From NCBI RefSeq assembly GCF_037975245.1, contig NC_092575.1:19737841-19801840 (forward strand): DNA of 64,000 bases, in the 5' to 3' direction. The position numbers and the translations under genes are program-made. Source of the stretch: Apostichopus japonicus. Lineage: Eukaryota > Echinodermata > Holothuroidea > Aspidochirotida > Stichopodidae. Shown piece after piece: positions 12,441-56,389 of this stretch (its first letter is position 1; the number at the start of each line of letters is the position of its first letter). Below the pieces are notes generated by a model, which worked only from the letters and a program-made list of their open reading frames with translations, searched no databases and had not been told where the DNA came from.

Positions 12441-12850
12441 ACAAATGAAAAATTGGGCACAGATTTGGGGCCCTTGTCTTATTTTATCAAATCATTGAGC
12501 AATAATGAAATATCGACCTCCACCCATATAAAAAAATCAACCAAGTATTTGTACAAATGAAAAATTGGGCGTGGGTATGGGGCCCTTGTCTTATTTTATC
12601 AAATCATTGAGCAATAATGAAATATCGACCTCCACCCATATAAAAAAATCAACCAAGTATTTGTACAAATGAAAAATTGGGCGTGGGTTTGGGGCCCTCG
12701 TCTTATTTCATAAAACTCACGGAGCAATAATGAAATATTGATCTCCAGTCCACCCCTATAAAAAAAAAATCAACTAAGCGCAAATGGAAAATTGGGCATG
12801 GGTTTGGGGCCCTCGTCTCATTTTATAAAATCATGGAGCAACTACTGAAG
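12441..12850. repeat. Tandem repeat, about 112-bp unit, 3.5 copies
   Basis: Units begin at 12441, 12553, 12665 and (partial) 12781, each with an AATTGGGC and GGGGCCCT core. Lies in the intron of the Cys-rich gene. Confidence 0.9.
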
Positions 12851-12884
12851 AAAGTCTAAAAGTTAAATACCAACCCCCCCCCCC

Positions 12885-12972
12885 CCCCCCATGACAGGTA
12901 CTTCTATTTGTTGAACACATGCCAAATGTAACTTTACTTCTATTTGTTGAACACATGCCAAATGTAACTTAA
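12885..12972. repeat. C-run followed by 36-bp tandem duplication
   Basis: A run of about 16 C, then two copies of a 36-bp unit starting CTTCTATTTG at 12901 and 12937. Confidence 0.9.
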
Positions 12973-13247
12973 CACACACTAAATAGAGATTTTGATTGTA
13001 AATGTATCCCTGTTGTTTGTACATATCTAACCCTAACCCAAATAAATTCACGATTACATCAGGTTGATGCATTTTGCACAACAAAATGACAGCAGGACTA
13101 GGTTACAATACAATAACAAACCGTCAAGAACGAATGTAAAAACTTAAATAAAAGCACAACCACATTCCACAAAATGTCAGATTGACATTTCTAATTTCAG
13201 TTGGAAAATGGATTCATACTCATAATATTATTTAAATGTTTGCTTAC

Positions 13248-13359
13248 CATCTTTGAGCGGATTTTTAGCAAGCCTTTCTTCAGTCTTGTTGAGTTTATTC
13301 ATCTGTGAATCTCTGTTAGCACTCACAATGATAGCCAATGCACGACTCACCATGCTCAT
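13248..13359 (-). CDS. Cys-rich gene exon 1
   Basis: Encodes MSMVSRALAIIVSANRDSQM and a Lys/Asn-rich end. The last base G joins AT of exon 2 to give Asp. Donor GTAAGC. Confidence 0.55.
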
Positions 13360-13621
13360 GATCTTGAAAATCAGCTAAAGATTTTGAGCTCTCTATACAG
13401 TATTTTGAAGTGACATCTCTAGCTAATGCACCATAAATACCTGGTTACACAATCCACCTTAAAACACAATCCTTGAATTTGGCAACAGAGCTGTCAGAAA
13501 AGGATGAAATATTCGTTTTTGTCTGTGCACACACATGCATACAACATTTGAGTGTGGGAGCAGCCATGTTTGTGCAGTTAGTGTAACCATGGTGTAACCA
13601 GACCACAGATCAACAGCTGTG

Positions 13622-13660
13622 ATTGGTCAATTAAGGTTTGACCTGAAAATACTGACCAAT
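13622..13660 (-). promoter_or_regulatory. Paired CCAAT boxes upstream of the Cys-rich gene
   Basis: ATTGG at 13622 and CCAAT at 13656, in opposite orientations, about 260-300 bases upstream of the ATG at 13359. Position fits a promoter; there is no clear TATA box. Confidence 0.25.
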
Positions 13661-14678
13661 TAGATAAGCAAGCTCTTTTAAGAGCAGTGGGTAATTTCTT
13701 TTGTTAGTTTTTCTTAAATTCTGACTGTTTGTGCCAGTAGAACCAAAAAGAACAAGTCAATCTTGATTCAGTACATATTTATACTAACTATTTCAGAGAA
13801 ATTAACTTTCCCCACTTACCATGTGAACAAAAGTGCATTTAAATTAGCCATGGCCCATGGCCTACAAGGGAAACTCAATAAAAAGAATTCTTGGGCGTCT
13901 CATTTCAATTTGATGGCGCCCTCCGAAATAGAATTCAGTTGTTCATAGCGGATAAAGCCGTGATGGTCGAAAAGGCAACCGTGATTTTCCAAGTTCACTT
14001 GCCAGTGAGGGGAGGGAACTTGGGGCGCGTGGGGGGGGGGGGGGGGAGAAGAACACCGGTGCGGTTTGAAGATCTTCCCAGTAAAATGTTAGTTTGGTAG
14101 CTACTGCATGCGGTGGTCCATTTGCGGTGGTTCGTTGGAAATGTCGGATTTTTTGCGCAATTCCCAATCCGCTGACCTTTTCTTTCATTAGTTTTTCTCG
14201 ATATGAAAGTGGAATTTCTAGTCTCAAAATTTCTACAGAAACTTATTTCTGCATATCTGGACTACCGTACTTTGTCAACTATTTTGTCAACTTTTGGCGT
14301 TAAAACTTAAACGGCAAAATTTTGACGCATTCTTACATATATGAAACAAAAATTAATCACTTGATTGTATGGCATATACTTGTAATTGTTTGAGTGGGCG
14401 TTAGAGGATTAAATTATTGATACAAACTTGAATGAAGCGACCAATAGAAGAGAGTACATTGCTCCCTCGCTACACACATTGTTGTGTGGTCGGGGTGGGA
14501 GAGGGGGGGGGGGGGGTTGGGGATGATATGATCCGCGGCCCACTATATATGGTAGGCCTACCGTGACTGCCAGAAGACGAATACATATCAAAATATTGAT
14601 CAATCCACAGGCACGTGAATTGCAGTTTGGATAGAGACAGAATTTTAAAATTATAGGCCTATTCCACATTCTTCATCA

Positions 14679-14835
14679 CAGGGGCGTATCCAAGATTTTT
14701 TAACCCGGGGGTCGCGAATTACTATCTAAGCGGAGCGCCACCATTGGTTTTCGCGGAGCGTACAAGAAAATTTCTGGTTTTGATACCCCCCAGATCACCG
14801 GAAATGGCACTTCTCAGGCTTGAAATGACCAACCA
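14679..14835 (+). mobile_element. MITE-like fragment with CAGGGGCGT end
   Basis: Begins CAGGGGCGTATCCAAG and contains the GCGGAGCGCCACCAT core and the ACCGGAAATGGCACTTCT motif. The right end is not recognised. Confidence 0.55.
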
Positions 14836-15096
14836 GATGTACACTTTTGTTTGATCACCAAGAATTTCCCAATAGTTTTTTTTTTCCATCCATAACCTTT
14901 TTTGAAGATTGTCATTTGCACACATCATGTTCGACCTCATCGCATCTCATGTGGATCATTGCTTTTTGTAGTTGATTCTACGTCGCGGCCCACAATACCC
15001 GTAAGCACCATTTTCAAGGTTTTAAGCCCATTATTTGTTCAGAATTTGAAAATTCACAATTCTCGTGCATAATTTCACTGCAAAACATACCCATAA

Positions 15097-16434
15097 CCAT
15101 AGGCGTACGGGACCATTTCGGTTTGGGGGGCAGAAACTTTTGTGCCCGAAATTTCCCGTGTCACTATCTAAGCGGAGCGCCACCATCAGTTGGCGCGTAG
15201 CGTACAAAAAAATTTTGGGCAAAATATGCCTCTCAGATTGCCGGAAATGGCACTTCTGAGGCCTTGCAAGTTGCATCTAAACAATCTTTATTTTATAATC
15301 TCATGTTTAGAAATTTACACTTCCCCAAAATTTTGGTAAATTAGAAGAAGAAAAAATGGTAACATCACTTTAACGGGGAAAACTAGGACAGTATTTTTTT
15401 TAACTCCCATTTAGTTACGGTATTTATTATTTCAACACAGTACTCAGCTACCCCCAGAAAAACATACATTGTTCAACGACACGTAGGCGGGAAAATGTCG
15501 CTGTGTCGGGTGAGACTGCAATTTGTCTCACAAAAAAGTATAAAAAATAACAAAGACATGATGAACCTGTACTTTAAGGCTTGTAGACACTCCCTTCCCC
15601 CCCTCACCATCCATGAAAAAGAAAATGTTTCTAATATCAGGGGCGTCGGAAGCTATTTTTGATTGGTACGGCAGATCAGAGTGTGGCCATCTGTCATAAT
15701 TACCAGGGGTACGTTTGGTAGGTCAAACTACGCTACGCGCCACCATGATTGGCGCGTAGCGTAATGGAGAAAATTTTGAAGAAAGTGCCTCCCAGATTGC
15801 AGGAAATGGCACTTCTCGAGCATGAAAACAAGACCCCTGCTATGGCAGAGTAGTCACATTTAGCCTAATTGCCGTCATCATTATTGAAAATTGTTCTTTA
15901 TTGTTTGCCATTTTTTTTCTTAGTCCTATTTTTTTTCTCCCGTGAATATTGGTCCGGCGTTCGCCAGACCTTCCGCACCGGCTCCAACGCCCCTGTATAT
16001 AGGGGCCTACACTCATGTCTGGGATGTCCAGGTATACAGTTGACTAGTTAGAAAAAAAAATGTTTACTGCGGTTTTTTTCACTTCAGAGACTGCTAATCT
16101 CCATGCATGCTTGTCACCACGATTGTGAGCGGCGTTCCCTGTTACGGTGGCGTTACACGGAAATATTCGGGCATCATGATGCTAAATAAAGAAAGTTATT
16201 AGGCCTATATTAATATTAATGTCACAAAACAAATAACACAGAACGCTCTCCACGGAATTTTCGGGCAAAAATATGAAAAAGATTCGGGCAAGCTACTACA
16301 TATTTATATATATATATTTTTCTCCTCTTAGGCTGCCCGAATTTTTCAGGACTTTTGCCCGAATTTCTTGTCCTCTGGAAATTGGGGGGGGGGGGCACTC
16401 TGCCCCCCTGCCCCCCGCCTCGTACGCCTATGCC
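15097..16434. mobile_element. MITE-like element with ATAGGCGTACG ends, carrying a nested insertion
   Basis: The left end CATAGGCGTACGGG and right end CGTACGCCTATG are inverted repeats. The inner part has the shared core (15163-15280). A complete second element sits inside at 15638-15995. Confidence 0.55.
15638..15995. mobile_element. Complete MITE, 358 bp, CAGGGGCGT terminal inverted repeats
   Basis: Left end CAGGGGCGTCGGAAGC, right end GCTCCAACGCCCCTG. Flanked by TA-rich bases (ATAT / TATA), which suggests a TA-type target duplication. Holds the GCGCCACCATGATTGGCGC hairpin core. No transposase frame. Confidence 0.7.
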
Positions 16435-16649
16435 CATAACGTTGCAAAAAATTTCATCTATGGACAACCAATATAGAAAAACCTCCTTCAACCCCTAACA
16501 GACCGGTCAATAAATTGAATTAAAAATGATATCTGCAGTTTGCTTTAAAATTCGAATAATTGAAAAAGGGCCCCCTATCAGGAGGCCTAGCAAGGGCGTC
16601 CGCAGAAATGAGGGATCAGTGGGTCATATAGGTGTAACACACTACTTGA

Positions 16650-16770
16650 TACTATCTAGGCGCAGCGCCACCATCGGTTGGCGCGGAGCGTACGACGATT
16701 TTTTTTTTTTGCCAAAAAATACTACTAGATCGTCGGAAATGACACTTCCCGTTCAAGTTGCATTTACACA
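16650..16770 (+). repeat. Dispersed repeat core copy
   Basis: ACTATCTAGGCGCAGCGCCA and the following GGTTGGCGCGGAGCGTAC match the cores at 15165, 15725 and (inverted) 59710, followed by the CGGAAATGACACTTC motif. Confidence 0.75.
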
Positions 16771-17365
16771 TCGGTTATTTTGAGATCTCATGTCTTAGAA
16801 TTTTGACTTTGAATAATTTCAGTAATATATGCAATGAACATAAACTAGAGAACTGTTGGTTGGGGGAAATCTTTGAAATGTCAAACTAATGCTTAACTTT
16901 TTTTTAATTTTCCAGGGGTCGGGTGGGCAAGTGCCCCCTACTGTATGGAGTATAATGGATACTACTGTACAAATACAGGATAATCAAACCTAAGCATAGG
17001 CTCAGTACAACATTGGCTGGAATTGGGTTTCAAATTATATATACTTTGTTTTCATTATAATAATAAATAACACAACTAGCTCGATACAGACATTAATACC
17101 CAAATGAGCCCATGATCATGATGTCCGTATTCCGTATCCCTTGAAAATATGTTTATTGTCTTGTTCAGTCTTGCATGAGTGTTTCTTTCCCAGTAAAACG
17201 GGCCCTTCCTATCCAAAGAGGTACCCTTTTTCTGTGCATCAGTATAGCGGGGGCCCAAGTTTTGGTCGGGGCCACCGGCTCAGCACGGTCCGAGCCCATA
17301 GGAGTTACGCCCCACATTCTTTTCATTTCGAAAGACGCACAGTTTCAAGTTCATTACACACTGAA

Positions 17366-18458
17366 GCAGGACGGACTGGGTCTTAAAACCTGCCGGGCAT
17401 TTTTCACCTATTTTTCACCGGCCCATTATTCATTGATATGTTACTTACATAGTGTTCGCTTTCATGAGAGAGGGGTCTAAGGGGAGGGATTTACCCCTTC
17501 CCCTTTGAGATTTTTTTTTGAAGTTAAGGAATGCCTAGATGCAAAATGGTGCGATGTTTCTCAGTCTTGTAGGTTACAGTAATCCTTTAAAAAAAAACCA
17601 AAAATAATTTTCCACAAGCAACACTTGATGAAACTGAGTTTCAAACGTAAGCAAAAATAGACTAAGTATATGTTTTAGACTAGATTTTATTAAGTTTTTC
17701 AAGCATTTTGTGACAACATGCTTGAAGAAAATGGAAAAAAACCTAAATAAAATCCACTAAATCATATATGTTCAATAACACGAGCACGTGTCATGTCTAC
17801 GAGAGTAGGAGCCTACGCAGCTCGCTGCTTCTGGCAGTCACACCATCAATGATATTTTTAGTCGTCGACGAACATCTTAAGGCGTTTATGTTGATGTCTG
17901 TAGAAAAAAGGATCAAGTTTGGCCAAGATCCTTTTCTCTACAGACATCAACATATAAACGCCTCAATATGTTAATTTTGAAAACCAAACACCGTACTGTA
18001 CGTGGTCACTTTTATTCATACATAATCTCTCAGGAATTAGCTACTGAGCGATATCCAAATAATTTAATAAGATTTTACCTTATTTTACTTCGTTTTCTTG
18101 AGTTCGAGGTACAGATGAATAAAATATGTATTCTCTGCCAATGCTATGTATACATATGTCAGAATGCATTGGTCACCGTACTTGTATATTTTGTCGTAAA
18201 GAATATTAGCACGGCCGGGATGCCAATAACACGTTCTTTTGTTACGAACTAACAGGACCGACTAACTATATAGCATGGTGATTTCATAAGCTGATTCCCA
18301 GTTACAAATATATTTCTACACAGCCCGTCTGTATCTATTAACTACTGTGAAAATTGGCTGTAATTTTTATAAGGCTCCCCAGCCTCGACCGGCCCACCGG
18401 GTCACCGGCCCACCGGGCATTGCCCAAATGCCCCTGTGGCCAGTCCGTCACTGCGCTG
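17366..18458. mobile_element. MITE-like element with GACGGACTGG ends (tentative)
   Basis: The left end AGGACGGACTGGG and right end CCAGTCCGTCACTGC are inverted matches about 1.1 kb apart. Both are followed inward by GGGCAT and GGCCC-rich sequence. A strong hairpin lies inside at 17880. Confidence 0.45.
17880..17963. repeat. Near-perfect hairpin, about 36-bp arms
   Basis: Left arm 17880-17914 starts AGGCGTTTATGTTGATGTCT. Right arm 17927-17963 is its near-perfect complement, ending AACGCCT. Loop about 12 nt (AAGTTTGGCCAA). Confidence 0.9.
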
Positions 18459-18819
18459 GAGGCTTCGATTCTCTATATCTGCCTTCAGTTTAGGGAAGAT
18501 CTTGGGATTTTCATTCCTAGCTATCGCTAGATATTGCTAGATATCCATACAGTATACAGTGCCCTTGGGATTTGGGAAAGTCGGGAGTGGTCACACACCA
18601 TGTAGGCCAGTGCACCTCTAGACGTCACTAATACACAACCCGATCACTTGTTACCGATGAAGTGATGTGTTGCCGGATTTTTTCAAGAGGTCTTGGTACT
18701 ACGGGCGAAGGTCATTAATTAAGTTTCGTAACTCATCGGGAAGCGATTAGAGCCTATGGTTGTGGGCGCACGTTTTCATGCAGATGGGAACAATCTCAAG
18801 AAGTGGTGGGCCCGTGCGT

Positions 18820-18945
18820 CCTTTTTCTCTCTTTCTTCTTTTTCTTTTCCCTTCCTTCCTTCCTTTCCTTCCTCCTCTTTTCCCCCCTCTTTTTTCCCTT
18901 TTCCCTTTTTTCTTCTCTTTTTTTCCCCTCATCTTTTTCTTACCA
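18820..18945. repeat. Polypyrimidine tract
   Basis: Long TTCC/TTTC/CTTT simple sequence. It makes spurious open frames on both strands. Confidence 0.9.
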
Positions 18946-19779
18946 GGGGGGCGCGCGCCCCCAACCCCCCACCTGGATACGCGCCTGCATCACTACCGTA
19001 GGCGAGATATTTGGGGTATGAGCGAACCAGTTGTTAATAACTTATTGCCTGGAATACTCTCCAATTCAGTTCACTTCGCATTTCCTCAAATCCCACAAAT
19101 ATATTTCTTTTCCTGTAACATTTTGAAATAAACAATATATAATGAACATACAGTACATTACTAGAGGTAGAAATGTCGCGCCTTCCAAAATGTATATTCT
19201 TTTCTTATTAGACTGGGTTTATACCTTTCAAGTGTCACGTTTTCATTGCACAAATTTGCAACTGCATTCGCTTTACTCTGTACAGGTTGTACTAAATTGT
19301 CCTACTTCGGCCTACTTCCTGTAGGTAATTGACGTACTACTTTAATACACTCATGCGCGATTTACACAGATGTGTAGTTCTGCGAGGACTACCGAAGAAA
19401 ATGTTGGTGGAAGGATACATGATGTCATCCACTTGCCCCACGTATCAAACAAAATATGTTCCCTGAAATTAATAGAGTATTTATTTTAAGTATCTGAAAG
19501 AAATAAGCGCAAATATAATTTGACATTCATCAATGATCATTTTGATTTTTTCAATATTCAAAAACGATAGAAATACCTTCTAAAGGTCAGATATATTAAA
19601 TTCTTATAATGGCGAATATATACTGGATCTACTTCTCTTTTACTACAAATAGTCGGCCGATATACGATCAGCGGCCGGGAAAGATAGCACAATTTCAACT
19701 CAGTTTTCCATGTAAAGAACGAGTTCAATCGTTACACTAAAGAGTGAATTTTGGAAAGAACGTAGAAAACCGACGCAAC

Positions 19780-51807
<32,028 letters not shown>

Positions 51808-52230
51808 TGTACAAATTATTTTTTAAACTTGCAAAAAAAATCATTTACTTCTATTATCAGTTGGTAGTATTTAGCACTATGAACCACCCTCATACCTGAG
51901 GAGGGAGGAGGAGGAGAGATGAGGAGAGGAAGGAGAAGATAGGATAGGAGAATTGGAATTGTCAGAATTGGAGAACCAATGAGCTTTATCCAGAGTCACT
52001 TCGATGTGAATCATAAGGCGTTGTTTTCGTAGGGAGGCCTGGGCGCGCATGGTCTCTGTAAAGGGCTGTCTTTCTTTGAGACACTTCCTCACAATTTGTA
52101 TCATGTTTGCTTTCCAAATAAGAGATGAAAAATATTATTATTAAAAAAAAAGAAAAAAAAAGCTGTAACCGTTCATTTCTTAACTTTTTATGAATTTCTG
52201 CTGTGAAGAGAATAAAAAAAAAAGATTCAA
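51808..52230 (+). other. CLTC: Probable CLTC 3' UTR
   Basis: Follows the stop codon. A-rich, with ATTAAA near 52139 and AATAAA at 52211. The true end is not visible. Confidence 0.5.
52211..52216 (+). terminator. Candidate CLTC polyadenylation signal
   Basis: AATAAA about 400 bases after the stop. Several A-runs nearby make the choice uncertain. Confidence 0.35.
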
Positions 52231-55200
52231 AACTCTTTTAAAATTTTTCTATCGAAATCCAGGAAAGAACTTGTGGTCTGTTATCTATAGAATTATTCAT
52301 ATTAACATGAAGAAGAAGAAGAAGAAATGGAAGGAATTGTATTTTTATTTAATTTTTTGTGTTTGACAATTTGGCCAATATTTTGACAGCAAAGCATACT
52401 GTTTTTTTATGGGTGTCTGTTGTAAGAGAAATGGACTAACATGGTGATGAATATAGTCGAAGAAGGGTGAACATGTATAGTAGCAATTTAATGTAATTCT
52501 GGAAGAAATGAGAAATTTAAACCAGTGAACCTTAAGAAGTAAATTACGGATTTGTTAACATAATTCTTGAATGTATTGTAAGGGGAGATGATCTGATGTA
52601 GGTAGATAAGGAAAATGTGAACAAAAGCACATATGAAACCAACGACCAAATAAGGAGCTTCTTGGTGAGAATGTGTGATGGAGTTCCAGATGATTAATTT
52701 GGGACTTTTGTGGACCTCGGCGTTGTTAATATTTGATGTTTCTTTGGAATGTGGTTGGTTCAAGAAAGGATCGTAGAGAGAAGGAATATTTATGGTAGAT
52801 GGTAGCTAGGAAACCCAATCCTTTTATCTTTTGATTTGTCGTTAGAAGCTTAGAAGCATTAACAAAAAGAAAGTATATTTGCACTGCCTATATTAGCTGA
52901 AGGGGCCATGGGGGGGGGGGGGTGTAGAGCAGTACTTAAAATTGATTGGAAATATGAAATTTCAGACTGGAATAAGCAGTATAAAATGGAATGTATATTA
53001 GATTGAGCATGCTACAAAAAAAAAAAAAACACAAAATTACCTTAGAAAATATTGCTTGATGCAGAAGCATCTTTTACACAAAAATAACTGCGTTGAAAAT
53101 GTGAAACAAACTATATCAAAAGTTTTGTTATAGTTGTTTTTTAGTCAGAGATTTGGATATTTATGAATCAGCTGATGTAGAAAACTTATACCGAAGTGGT
53201 AGGTTTTTTGGGATAACCTACCTGGAAGCTATCGCATATAACTTTCTCTTAAATGTATTCACCTTTTTGTGAAACTTTAAAATCAAACAGAACAAGTTTC
53301 AGATACTTGAGAGCGATCTCAACATTTTATAAATGATTGAATAACTCAATCAAAAGCTTGTTGATGGATTCACCACGGGCGGATTTCGTTTGCCTCGTCA
53401 TTCTGTCCACAATGCACTCCTTTTCTTGTTTGGTTTCTTTCTGATCCAGCTTTCTGTCTATCACAGGCAGACATTTCATTGTATTCAGCTGCTGCTTAGG
53501 TGACCAGCAAACTAGAGAATGGTTCTCGACAGAGCATCCTCTCAATCAGGGCGCGATGAAATGAAGTCATCTTAAAAGGACGCCCAAAGTGTGAACTTAT
53601 ATAACAAATAATCATCGGCTACTCCACAATAGTTTTTGAAATTCAAATTCGGTAGTCGAAGACTCCATCAGTCATCTTTCACTCTTTATATTAATTCTTA
53701 TTCTTTTTAGTTTTCTATTTTGTTTTCTTTGGGAGGAAGGGGTGGGGGAGGGGGAGGGGGGTAATTTGATTCTTATTGTAACTCTAATTAGCATGGCAAT
53801 ATCATGAAGAATTTAGGAAATAAAAATTTCAGTCTATACTTTTTAGTTTCAGCGTTAATTATGTTGTCTACGTGGTTGGTTATTTGGTGGATTGTTTGTT
53901 TTGTTTTTTTCTTCAGCCATTGTTTCTTGGCAGATAATTTCAAAACCACTTGTTGCTTCAGCTGTGTATCTTACTTGTTACCATGTCCCTCCCTACTACA
54001 ACAACAGAGAAATAAATGTACGTTATGTGATAAATCAATATATATATGCTTTATATTTGCCTATCCTTGATTTCTGATCAACTTGGGGCTCCAGTGGGCA
54101 CCCTTTGGGGGGGGGGGGGTTTGCTATCAATAACAAACCCTATTGGGGTGCTAATGGTGGACAGCATTGCAGTCCCTTACAGTGCTGGAGTATCACAGAG
54201 AAGAAAAGTTGGTGCTTTAGCAGTCCCGACTTTGTTAATAATGATATGTATTGTATGTATGTTCGCGAAGAAGCCATCATTGGCTTATCAAAGCCGCAAG
54301 CTGACCGAAGTCAGTCTCTTAGATTCATATTTAACATCTATGATTATTAATTGTCAACAACTCTGTAACTGGATGACATACATTAATCTTGTAGTGACTC
54401 AACTCTGGACCTTATGATTGAAAGGCACCGGCTAACACTCCTAGCCACAATTGTGTGTACATTACTACGATACACAGCAGTCCCAGAGCGACTAGTAGTT
54501 AACTCAACTGTAATAAAGTGGTGCTTGGGATTGGCACCATTGCAGTCCCTTACAGTCTTGGACTAGTACAGAGGGACAAATATTATTATTATTATACACA
54601 GTAGTCCACATTGTGCAGGTAGATACTTACAGCAACCTTTACTGTAGGAATGCAAAGGATGAACATCCCATCACTCTAATCACTAACAGTGCTGACCTCA
54701 ACTTTCAACGTCCATGAATTCCATATTTTCATTAATAATTACAGAGACATTCATTTTTTTTCCTTCAAGATCTTGAATGTTAAATTCTCGTTTATTTTTC
54801 TCATATTCAATTCAACAACATTTAAGGGCTGTGAATGACATCTTATAACAAAACGGCAATCCTTAGTGGCCATTCTCGGGCTTAGCTAGACCGTGTTGAG
54901 GTCATACACTTGCAACACTCTTGCAACAGAGTTATATTAGAGGAAGTCAACCAGGTAGAACTTGGGCACAAAAAAATTCAACTTTATTTCACCAAACCAA
55001 TTGCATTCTCAGCCCAAGTTCCCCCACCCACCTCCCCCTCCCATTAATATCTCTCCTCCCCCTCAACTGATGGTATAATCTCTCAGTATAACCTGCCGCT
55101 CTGATCTTGTCAGAAATGCTTACCTTAGTTTAAAATTTTCCAAATCATTTAAATTTAGTTTTAACTGAAGCTGAGGGTAAAACACTTCTTACAGGCATTC

Positions 55201-56210
55201 TCTGGTGACATTTGATAGGGATAATTTGTGAAAAGAGAAACTTTTCCCATTACATGTCATCTATATCCTGTCCCTAAATTCCATTCGTACCTCAAGAAAT
55301 CAGTTTTGTTTTGTTACTTTTGTTATAAAATACCTCGTTTTCCTCAAGATCACAGAATGATGTGAAGTGGGCAAGACTCTTTGTTAACTTTTTTAAATTG
55401 ACGAACTTGTCTGGGATTGGAATTTGAAAAGTTTGCGTATCTTAGAGCTTGTATAATACTTGTATAGAGCTTGTACTTGTATAATACTTGTATAGAGCTT
55501 GTATAGAGCTTGTATAGAGCTTGTATAATAGAGCTTGTATAATACTTGTAGAGCTTGTATAATACTTGTAGAGCTTGTATAATACTTGTAGAGCTTGTAT
55601 AATACTTGTAGAGCTTGTGTAGAGCTTGTATAATACGTGTAGAGCTTGTATAATACTTTGTCGTCTATAGAAAACAGCATACAAAGTTATTTAAATCTCC
55701 CATACATCTGTGTCAACATTGTGAAGAAAGAACAGCTATATGTGTAATCAATTTGCCAAGATGACATCACAGATTTCCTATCATGCACTGTATTTCTGGA
55801 GGAATAACCTTTCTTGAAAATTCATATCTTCCAAACGCAGTATGCTATTGAAATGCACTTTTCACTTCCAAATACATTTTTTTGTTGAAACCATCAAATT
55901 CAGTCACCAGCATACGCTTTAAATTCATAGTGGAACAACTGTAACAGTGTGAAATGTGTCGTAGCTCAACAGGCATTAGATCGATACTGTGTCCTTTTCC
56001 ACATAATTCTTCTATATGTACTGGTTATCATTATTATCCATTAGCCAAACCCTAGGCTAGCCTTCCTGGAATTATTACAAAGAATAAATCTTCCGGATTT
56101 TAAGTCACCCACACCCCCCCCCACCCCCCGCCCAGAGTTCTCGACTTCTAAAACCACTAAACTAAAGGGACATGACAGGGTCTGTAATGTAATATTTTAA
56201 GGAATCTAGG
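52231..56210. other. Intergenic region between convergent genes
   Basis: No supported gene. G-runs (52909, 53740, 54103), a duplicated GCAGTCCCTTACAGT segment (about 54168 and 54542) and the minisatellite at 55444. Confidence 0.6.
55444..55660. repeat. Minisatellite of AGCTTGTATAATACTTGTAG units
   Basis: Mixed 11-bp (AGCTTGTATAG) and 20-bp units. Read on the - strand it makes false low-complexity LYKLYTS frames. Confidence 0.95.
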
Positions 56211-56389
56211 CTAATAGCCATCAATTTCACAGATGAATGCCTTCTCCTCAGAGCAGAAATGGTCATTCCAAAGTCCAGGATGAAGGAAGTTGGTCTCCAA
56301 GCATCTCTCTTCACTCTCGTAGTTACTCGGTTCCCCATAACGAAAGTTGTCAAAGTTCCATGATTCCTCAGTATCCCACATGAACTCGG
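56211..56389 (-). CDS. vWD-lectin gene last exon, second half of C-type lectin domain
   Basis: EFMWDTEESWNFDNFRYGEP, WNDHFCSEEKAFICEIDGY and TAG. Carries the WND and closing Cys pair. EPS replaces the EPN of mannose-type sites. Confidence 0.92.

Larger units (their letters stand above)
11447..13359 (-). pseudogene. Cys-rich protein of unknown function, two exons, one frameshift
   Basis: Exon 1 is 13359-13248 (ATG at 13359; a second ATG two codons on). The intron is 13247-12282, with a GTAAGC donor and GTTACAG acceptor. Exon 2 is 12281-11447 (TGA). The joined frame gives an acidic DDSTDDDNDD stretch, then CIICH, a KRRREPLTR basic patch and a helical part ending LLLQMRGRDLVEV. There the frame breaks near 11985. 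One frame further on it resumes as EARYPPSCFRNATRFLTRKW and stays open to the stop. Adding one base would give about 315 residues. The C-x2-C ... Y-x3-C-F/Y-R layout recalls uncharacterised, often repeat-linked animal proteins with a likely zinc site; I know no function. The break could be decay or a sequencing error. Confidence 0.55.
13661..19779. other. Repeat-rich intergenic region upstream of clathrin
   Basis: No supported gene. Long G-runs (14030, 14500, 16385), several MITE-like elements (listed separately), a polypyrimidine tract (18820-18940) and AT-rich DNA. The clathrin 5' UTR and promoter must lie at its right end; I see no TATA box there. Confidence 0.6.

Noticed and set aside
13891-14227. 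Overlapping frames on both strands across a G-run
   Set aside because: The poly-Gly/Pro stretch comes from the G-run; no homology or splice support.
18747-19131. Overlapping Phe/Ser/Pro- or Lys/Arg-rich frames on both strands
   Set aside because: Translation of a polypyrimidine tract.
19744-19779. Longer N-terminus for clathrin
   Set aside because: The frame is open upstream but has no ATG, and the homologous protein starts at the ATG at 19780.
53327-53545. 72-codon - strand open frame downstream of clathrin
   Set aside because: No motif, no splice context; consistent with chance.
55393-55684. - strand frames rich in LYKLYTS
   Set aside because: Translation of the AGCTTGTATAATACTTGTAG minisatellite.
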